This document shows positions 30,126-35,021 of a stretch of DNA of 35,021 nucleotides, one piece after another. The notes beneath the pieces were generated by a model. The model made no database searches and had not been told where the DNA came from. It was given only the letters and a program-made list of their open reading frames with translations. The translations under genes were made by a program, and so were the position numbers. The DNA comes from Thermoplasmata archaeon (GTDB taxonomy: Archaea; Thermoplasmatota; Thermoplasmata; Halarchaeoplasmatales; Halarchaeoplasmataceae), in NCBI GenBank assembly GCA_019594025.1, contig JAFDUB010000003.1:1-35021 (forward strand), in the 5' to 3' direction. Numbering within the stretch: position 1 is the stretch's first letter; every line of letters begins with the position of its first letter.

Positions 30126-30151
30126 GGGAGAATAGTTACAGGCGAATAGGC

Positions 30152-30163
30152 GTATGTAAGTAT
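30152..30163 (-). promoter_or_regulatory. possible TATA box for the tRNA-Val transcript
   Basis: Minus-strand AATACTTACATA lies about 35 bases before the truncated tRNA-Val copy (5' end at 30123) and about 100 bases before the real tRNA 5' end. If used, the hairpin forms the precursor leader. The rest of 30126-30312 holds only AT-rich promoter-like DNA ahead of porG. Confidence 0.35.
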
Positions 30164-30312
30164 TCAAGTATGGTGACCTTACTTTCGTGTAAGATAACAC
30201 CTGAGCGGAAATCGTCAGTGTTATGTTTTATATTTAATCCTTTTGACATGTCCGTGCACTTCTCTACAAAAAATAATTATAGGTGTCCCTGATACAGACT
30301 TGGTGCTTTTAA

Positions 30313-30873
30313 ATGATAGAGATTCGGTTTCACGGAAGAGGTGGACAAGGTGCGGTAACAGCGTCCGAGTTCCTGGCCCGGGCTGCGTTTTTGGAAGGGA
30401 ACGACGTCCAGTCGTTTCCAATGTATGGAGTAGAAAGAAGAGGTGCCCCGGTGACCGCCTTCACTAGGATCGATAGTAAAGCGGTTAGGAACAAGGCACA
30501 GATCCACGAGCCAGACATAGTTATCGTTATGGACATGGCTCTACTGGACGCTGTGGATGTTACTGCAGGGCTCAAGCCAGACGGAAAAGTGATCCTCAAC
30601 ACGGAGAAGGCTCCGGATGAAATTGATCTTGGAGTCGATAATCCGATATACACAGTGGATGCCAGCAGTATTGCGGTAGAGCATAGATTGGGTTCTAAGG
30701 TGGCCCCCATCGTGAACACTGCCATACTCGGCGCCATCACAAGGGCTACGGGGATAGTAGATATAGAAACGCTGGTGGATGTTGTACGCAACAACGCACC
30801 GGCAAAAAAAGAAGAGAACGCAAAAGCCACCAAACAAGCTTATAATGAGGTAAGAGGTGAAGACCTTGAGTGA
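30313..30873 (+). CDS. porG: pyruvate:ferredoxin oxidoreductase gamma subunit
   Basis: A 186-residue gamma subunit of the four-subunit archaeal pyruvate:ferredoxin oxidoreductase. It begins [24 protein letters not shown], then [21 protein letters not shown], and later [12 protein letters not shown], all typical of the gamma (domain III) fold. It is the first gene of porGDAB. A TATA-like stretch TTTTATATTTAAT lies at 30226-30238, too far for a leaderless start, so the transcript has a leader of about 55 bases. The gene end overlaps porD. Confidence 0.95.
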
Positions 30874-31177
30874 AGAAGAAGTTTTTAGAATAGTTATTGA
30901 TCCAAAGGACCATAGAGACCTACCGAGAGCGGTTATAACTGACTGCCCCTCTCATCTTATGACGAAGACTGGAAGTTGGAGGACACTCAGACCTATTGTG
31001 GATCTGGAGAAGTGCATTAAGTGCGGTATCTGCTGGAAATTCTGCCCCGATGTATCCATTCACGTTGAAGAGGAAGGAGCAGTAGTTGATTACGACTTCT
31101 GTAAAGGATGTGGAATATGTGCTAAGGAATGTCCTGTAGATGCCATCGAGATGAAAAAGGAGGCAGACTATGTCTGA
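30857..31177 (+). CDS. porD: pyruvate:ferredoxin oxidoreductase delta subunit (2[4Fe-4S] ferredoxin)
   Basis: A subunit of about 106 residues carrying two [4Fe-4S] clusters bound by CIKCGICWKFCP and CKGCGICAKECP, which take electrons from the catalytic subunits towards ferredoxin. The start is either GTG 30857 (GAGGT upstream) or TTG 30866 (preceded by GAGGTGA at good spacing, overlapping the porG stop); the second would shorten it by three residues. It overlaps porA by 8 bases. Confidence 0.93.
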   Translation: MKTLSEEEVFRIVIDPKDHRDLPRAVITDCPSHLMTKTGSWRTLRPIVDLEKCIKCGICWKFCPDVSIHVEEEGAVVDYDFCKGCGICAKECPVDAIEMKKEADYV

Positions 31178-32363
31178 AATGAAGATCGTATCAGGTAACT
31201 TCGCTGCAGCATACGGTGCTAAACTTTCTAGGGTAGAGGTAGTGGCAGCCTATCCTATCACCCCTCAGACCGAAGTTGTAGAGAAGATAGCGGAGCTGGT
31301 AGCAGAAGGCGAGATGGACTCGGAATACATCAAAGTAGAAAGCGAACACTCGGCAATGGCCGCCTGCATAGCTGCAGCAAACGCCGGTGCAAGGGCTTAT
31401 ACAGCGTCCTCTGCACATGGACTGGCACTAATGCATGAGTTGTTAATCTGGGCCGCCGGTGCAAGGCTACCCGTGGTCATGACCAATATAAATCGAGCCA
31501 TGGGTCCACCCTGGAGCGTATGGGCTGACCATCACGACACCCTGGCCCAAAAAGGAACCGGCCAGCTTCAATTTTTCTGTGAAAATAATCAAGAAGTTCT
31601 GGACAGCGTCATAATGGCTTACAAGATATGTGAAGACGAAGAGATTATGCTGCCGGCAATGGTCGTTGAAGACGCTTTCATCCTTAGCCATACAAAAGAG
31701 CCGGTGGAGATCTACGATCAAGAACTAGTAGATGAATTCTTACCTCCCTATGACCCCGATTACAAACTGGATGTAGATCAACCTCTAGGTTTCGGCTCGT
31801 TGGGTATGCCAGATTGGTACATGGACTTTAGGTACAAGATAGCAGAGGCCTTCGAAAAGGCTCCGGATAAGATAGAAAAGGTGAACAAAGAATTCAAAGA
31901 AACCTTCGGCAGAGATCCCGGTGGACTTATAGAGGAATATAGGACAGACGGAGTGGATGTTCTTATCGTCACCATGGGATCGATATCTAGTACATCACAG
32001 GATGTAATCGACGAACTGAGAGACGAAGGACATAATGTAGGCCTTGCTAGGCTGCGTACTTTCCGTCCGTTCCCAGTTGACAAATTCAGAGAGCTCACAA
32101 AGAATGTGAACGTTGTAGGTGTTCTAGACAGGAGTTATACATTCGGACACGGAGGAGACGCTGCTAGAGAGATAAAGGATGCTCTCTACGGACACAACGA
32201 CGTGATCATAAAGGACTATATAGTCGGATTAGGAGGTAGAGACCTGACTCCCAAGATACTGAAGAACGTGATGCTTGACGCGATCTCCCTTCAGGATAAA
32301 GGACTAGGCAAGGAGATCGAATGGGTCGACCTTAGAATAAACCAACATAAATGGAGGCGATGA
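31170..32363 (+). CDS. porA: pyruvate:ferredoxin oxidoreductase alpha subunit
   Basis: A 397-residue alpha subunit with the pyrimidine-binding fold: SGNFAAAYGAKLSRVEVVAAYPITPQTEVVEKIAE, VESEHSAMAACIAAANAGARAYTASSAHGLALMHE, and RAMGPPWSVWADHHDTL. The C-terminal half contains GVDVLIVTMGSISSTSQDV and RLRTFRPFPV. The enzyme oxidises pyruvate to acetyl-CoA and CO2, or runs in reverse for carbon fixation. The pattern fits pyruvate better than 2-oxoglutarate or branched-chain oxoacid enzymes, but specificity is inferred by similarity. Confidence 0.95.
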   Translation: MSEMKIVSGNFAAAYGAKLSRVEVVAAYPITPQTEVVEKIAELVAEGEMDSEYIKVESEHSAMAACIAAANAGARAYTASSAHGLALMHELLIWAAGARLPVVMTNINRAMGPPWSVWADHHDTLAQKGTGQLQFFCENNQEVLDSVIMAYKICEDEEIMLPAMVVEDAFILSHTKEPVEIYDQELVDEFLPPYDPDYKLDVDQPLGFGSLGMPDWYMDFRYKIAEAFEKAPDKIEKVNKEFKETFGRDPGGLIEEYRTDGVDVLIVTMGSISSTSQDVIDELRDEGHNVGLARLRTFRPFPVDKFRELTKNVNVVGVLDRSYTFGHGGDAAREIKDALYGHNDVIIKDYIVGLGGRDLTPKILKNVMLDAISLQDKGLGKEIEWVDLRINQHKWRR

Positions 32364-32365
32364 AT

Positions 32366-33262
32366 ATGGCAAAAGTACCAGATGTCGAATTGATGAACAA
32401 AGGAACAACGGCCTGCCCGGGTTGTGGAGCGGCACACGCAATGAGGTACACGCTCAAGGCATTGGGCAGGGATACAATAATAAACATACCCGCATGCTGC
32501 TGGGCGGTAATACCGGGTGTGTATCCCTCTAGAAATCTGGAGATACCACTACTCTACACCGCTTTCGAGGCCACCGGTGCCGCCTCTTCAGGAGTAAGAG
32601 CGGCGTTGAATGCAAAGGGTATAGATCCCCGGGAAATCACCGTAGTAGGTTTCGCCGGTGACGGTGGCACGGCGGATATAGGGATACAGGCACTTTCAGG
32701 ATGCTTAGAACGAGGTACCGATACCATTCAGATTATGTACGATAACGAGGCGTACATGAATACAGGTATTCAAAGAAGCGGTGAAACACCCTACGGCGCA
32801 TGGACCACTACAACCCCTGTTGGAAGCCAAAAGGCGTGGAAAAAGAATCCTAAGAAGAACATGATGGAGATAGTTAAAGCCCACGGTTCACCCTATGCGG
32901 CTACGGTAAGCATAGGCCACCCTGAGTCAATGATAGAGAAAATACAGAAAGCGAAGGAGATACCCGGACCTAAGTTCATTCATATTTATGCCCCGTGTCC
33001 AACCGGATGGAGGTCGGATCCCTCGAACACCATAGAACTCTGCCGTTTGGCGGTGGACAGCTGCGTGTTCCCACTGTACGAAATTGAGAACGGTAAATAC
33101 AACATATACAAGAAGCCAAAGAAGAAGATACCTGTAAGAGACTATCTGAAACTTCAGGGTAGATTCAGACATCTTCCTGAAGAAGAGGTAGAAAAGATAC
33201 AGGGGAATGTTGACAAGGAATGGGAACTTCTGCTTAAAAAAGAAGAGATCACCAGTGAGTAG
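32366..33262 (+). CDS. porB: pyruvate:ferredoxin oxidoreductase beta subunit
   Basis: A 298-residue thiamine diphosphate-binding subunit. It has TTACPGCGAAHAMR (Cys17 and Cys20), PACCWAV, the TPP motif GDGGTADIGIQALSGCLERG followed by YDNEAYMNTGIQRSG, and CPTGW, which together supply the proximal [4Fe-4S] ligands and cofactor site. The ATG at 32366 is chosen because GGAGGCGAT, an almost perfect ribosome site, starts 13 bases upstream. ATG 32351 lies before that site and ATG 32360 within it. It is translationally coupled to porA. Confidence 0.95.
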   Translation: MAKVPDVELMNKGTTACPGCGAAHAMRYTLKALGRDTIINIPACCWAVIPGVYPSRNLEIPLLYTAFEATGAASSGVRAALNAKGIDPREITVVGFAGDGGTADIGIQALSGCLERGTDTIQIMYDNEAYMNTGIQRSGETPYGAWTTTTPVGSQKAWKKNPKKNMMEIVKAHGSPYAATVSIGHPESMIEKIQKAKEIPGPKFIHIYAPCPTGWRSDPSNTIELCRLAVDSCVFPLYEIENGKYNIYKKPKKKIPVRDYLKLQGRFRHLPEEEVEKIQGNVDKEWELLLKKEEITSE

Positions 33263-33274
33263 GGGGACGAATAA

Positions 33275-35021
33275 ATGAAAGAACTCCTCAAAGATGAACC
33301 GGGCAAAGAGATTTTACTGTTAGGAAACGAAGCCATAGTACGGGGTGCTTTAGAAGCAGGTATAGGTCACGGGTCCACCTATCCTGGAACACCGTCGTCG
33401 GAAATCGGTAATACCTTGGAAAAAATCGCCAAACAATATGGGATGTACTTCGAGTACTCCGCCAACGAGAAGGTGGCCATGGAAACTGCGGCTGCAGCTG
33501 CAGCCTCTGGAGTCCGTGCTATGGCATGGCTGAAGCACGTAGGTGTTAACGTAGCTGCGGATGCCCTGATGACTCTTATGTACTGCGGAGTCAGGGGTGG
33601 AATGGTTATAGTAGCCGCTGGAGACCCATCCATGCACTCCAGTCAGAACGAACAGGATACTCGTTACTATTCTCAATTGGGGAATATACCTATGTTAGAA
33701 CCGACAAGTCCTCAGGAAGCGAAGGAGATGACGAAGTACGCTTTTGAGCTGTCCGAGAAACTTGAGCTTCCCGTCATGGTGCGTACCACCACTAGGGTGA
33801 ATCATGCCAGAGGTTTAGTCACTTTTGGCGAATTGAAAAAACCCGCAGGTAAAGGGCACTTCGAAAAGGACCCTGGTAGATTCGTAGCGGTACCACAAAA
33901 CGCCCGTAAGAATCATCCCCGTCTGTTAAGGCAGATAGGCAAAGCCGAGCGTTTTTCCGAGAGCTCACCTTTCACAGAACTGATAAAGGTTGACGAACCC
34001 GAACTGCATGTAATAGGAACCGGTGCAGGATTTAACTACATAAACGAGTTAAAAGAACTGTACGACCTGCCTATATCGATACTTAAATTAGGCATGACCC
34101 ATCCCTTCCCGAACGAAGAGGTGGGCTATTTCATCAGAGACGCTGATAGATTACTGGTTGTTGAGGAATTAGAACCCTTTGTGGAAGATAAGGTAACCGC
34201 CATTGCCAAAGAGCATAATCTTTCTCTGGAGATTTACGGTAAACATACCGGGCATTTCTCACGATTGTACGAATACGACCCCGATGTGGTACGAAACGCC
34301 CTCTCCAAATTAATCGATATGCCCCCAGGAAAAGAAGCGTTGGTAGCCGAGGAGTATGACCTTCCATCGAGACCACCTTCTTTATGTCCCGGATGCCCCC
34401 ATAGGGCAACCTATTATGCGGTTAAGAAGGCCCTTGGTAAGAGAGAGGCGGTGTTCTCTAGTGATATAGGCTGTTACACACTTGGAGTTCAAAGCCCCCT
34501 TAATACCGCCGACTTTCTATTGTGTATGGGTTCTAGTGTAGGAGGGGCGGGCGGATTCTCTAAAAACACCGATCAACAGGTGTTCGCCTTCCTTGGTGAT
34601 TCCACCTTTTTCCACTCCGGATTACCGGCATTGGTAAGCGGTGTTTACAACCAGCACGACTTCGTGTACGTGATAATGGACAACCGGACCACCGCCATGA
34701 CCGGACATCAACCACATCCCGGCACAGGAAGAACCGGTATGGGTGACCCTGCGCCTATGGTATCGATCGAAGACCTTGCCAAAGGAGCCGGTGTAGAGTT
34801 CGTGGAAACCGTTGATCCGTACAACATCGAAAAAACAATCGATACGTTCAAAAGAGCCATAGAACACCCAGGTATCTCAGTGGTCGTACCTAAGCATCCA
34901 TGTGTACTAATAGAAAAGAAAAAATCACGGGGAGCGCCGTTACAAGTGGACCAAGATAAATGTAAGCAATGCTATATCTGTACCAATCAATTGGGCTGTA
35001 TAGCGCTGGTTAAAGAGGGAG
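33275..35021 (+). CDS. iorA: indolepyruvate:ferredoxin oxidoreductase alpha subunit (partial, runs off window)
   Basis: At least 582 residues, open to the end of the window; the family is usually 600-650 residues, so little is missing. It starts MKELLKDEPGKEILLLGNEAIVRGALEAG, with YPGTPSSEI and EKVAMETAAAAAASG in the N-terminal domain, SLCPGCPHRATYYAVK (CPGCPHR hallmark), SSDIGCYTLG, the TPP region FLGDSTFFHSGLPAL and MDNRTTAMTGHQPHPGTG (about 438-485), and the start of the C-terminal ferredoxin domain CKQCYICTNQLGC. It catabolises aryl pyruvates from aromatic amino acids. GGGGGACGA lies ahead of the ATG. It follows porB by 12 bases; iorB would be expected downstream. Confidence 0.95.
   Translation, partial: MKELLKDEPGKEILLLGNEAIVRGALEAGIGHGSTYPGTPSSEIGNTLEKIAKQYGMYFEYSANEKVAMETAAAAAASGVRAMAWLKHVGVNVAADALMTLMYCGVRGGMVIVAAGDPSMHSSQNEQDTRYYSQLGNIPMLEPTSPQEAKEMTKYAFELSEKLELPVMVRTTTRVNHARGLVTFGELKKPAGKGHFEKDPGRFVAVPQNARKNHPRLLRQIGKAERFSESSPFTELIKVDEPELHVIGTGAGFNYINELKELYDLPISILKLGMTHPFPNEEVGYFIRDADRLLVVEELEPFVEDKVTAIAKEHNLSLEIYGKHTGHFSRLYEYDPDVVRNALSKLIDMPPGKEALVAEEYDLPSRPPSLCPGCPHRATYYAVKKALGKREAVFSSDIGCYTLGVQSPLNTADFLLCMGSSVGGAGGFSKNTDQQVFAFLGDSTFFHSGLPALVSGVYNQHDFVYVIMDNRTTAMTGHQPHPGTGRTGMGDPAPMVSIEDLAKGAGVEFVETVDPYNIEKTIDTFKRAIEHPGISVVVPKHPCVLIEKKKSRGAPLQVDQDKCKQCYICTNQLGCIALVKEG

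Noticed and set aside
30330..30833. A 167-codon open frame on the minus strand opposite porG
   Set aside because: It lies fully antisense to a clear porG, is Ser/Thr/Ala-rich without any recognisable motif, and is explained by the codon bias of the real gene.
1..35021. CRISPR array, insertion sequence, prophage or toxin-antitoxin module
   Set aside because: No regularly spaced direct repeats, transposase, integrase or phage genes were seen; the RHH gene at 4683 has no adjacent toxin.

Overview
The window is a gene-dense stretch of an archaeal chromosome, most likely from an anaerobic euryarchaeon. The exact lineage (Thermoplasmatota-like, methanogen-related or other) cannot be fixed from this sequence. 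Archaeal markers are an aIF1A, an archaeal-type LeuRS, a short archaeal triosephosphate isomerase, Trm56 and TrmG10 tRNA methylases, DUF63 and DUF1015 proteins, class III signal peptide-like pilin starts, a tRNA with an anticodon-loop intron, and tRNAs without encoded CCA. Start signals are archaeal too. First genes of transcription units usually have a TATA box 25-30 bases before the start codon and so look leaderless. Internal operon genes carry GGTGA/GGAGG ribosome sites and often use GTG or TTG.

Layout: 1-1251 thioredoxin-like protein and TrmG10; 1248-3071 (-) a site-2 protease with an ectodomain; 3161-4125 two paralogous pilin-like proteins; 4098-4580 (-) DUF488; 4683-4949 a ribbon-helix-helix regulator; 9158-5027 (-) glmU-glmS-DUF63 (amino sugar supply); 12049-9197 (-) leuS; 12050-12498 a non-coding gap with a decayed reading frame; 12499-13161 tpiA. 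From 17449 down to 13165 (-) runs a compact six-gene operon: tusA, dsrE-like, iscS-like, iscU-DUF59, hemerythrin-like RIC, DUF362-ferredoxin. Divergent from it is a 1097-residue soluble PAS/GAF histidine kinase (17552-20845). Then come AMMECR1, pyrC, aIF1A, a COG4738-like regulator, a membrane protein and a Trm56-HD fusion (20893-25194). A three-gene unit, aminotransferase-serA-DUF1015 (28507-25210, -), probably makes serine or phosphoserine. Next are uppS with a 54-residue membrane protein, three tRNAs on the minus strand (Val with intron, CAT, Arg-CCT), and the porGDAB operon followed by iorA, which runs off the window end.

The two most interesting items are these. (1) The sulfur/Fe-S operon has an IscS whose PLP-binding lysine is threonine and whose PLP-stacking histidine is aspartate, while the sulfur-carrying cysteine is kept. 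It sits next to an IscU fused to a DUF59 domain that lacks its cysteine. This suggests a scaffold-type or non-classical Fe-S assembly system supplied by TusA/DsrE or free sulfide. (2) The tRNA genes have upstream segments complementary to their own 5' ends. In two cases these are combined with a truncated direct copy of the tRNA 5' end, forming long hairpins in the precursor leader. This looks structured and is not explained by ordinary tRNA gene organisation.
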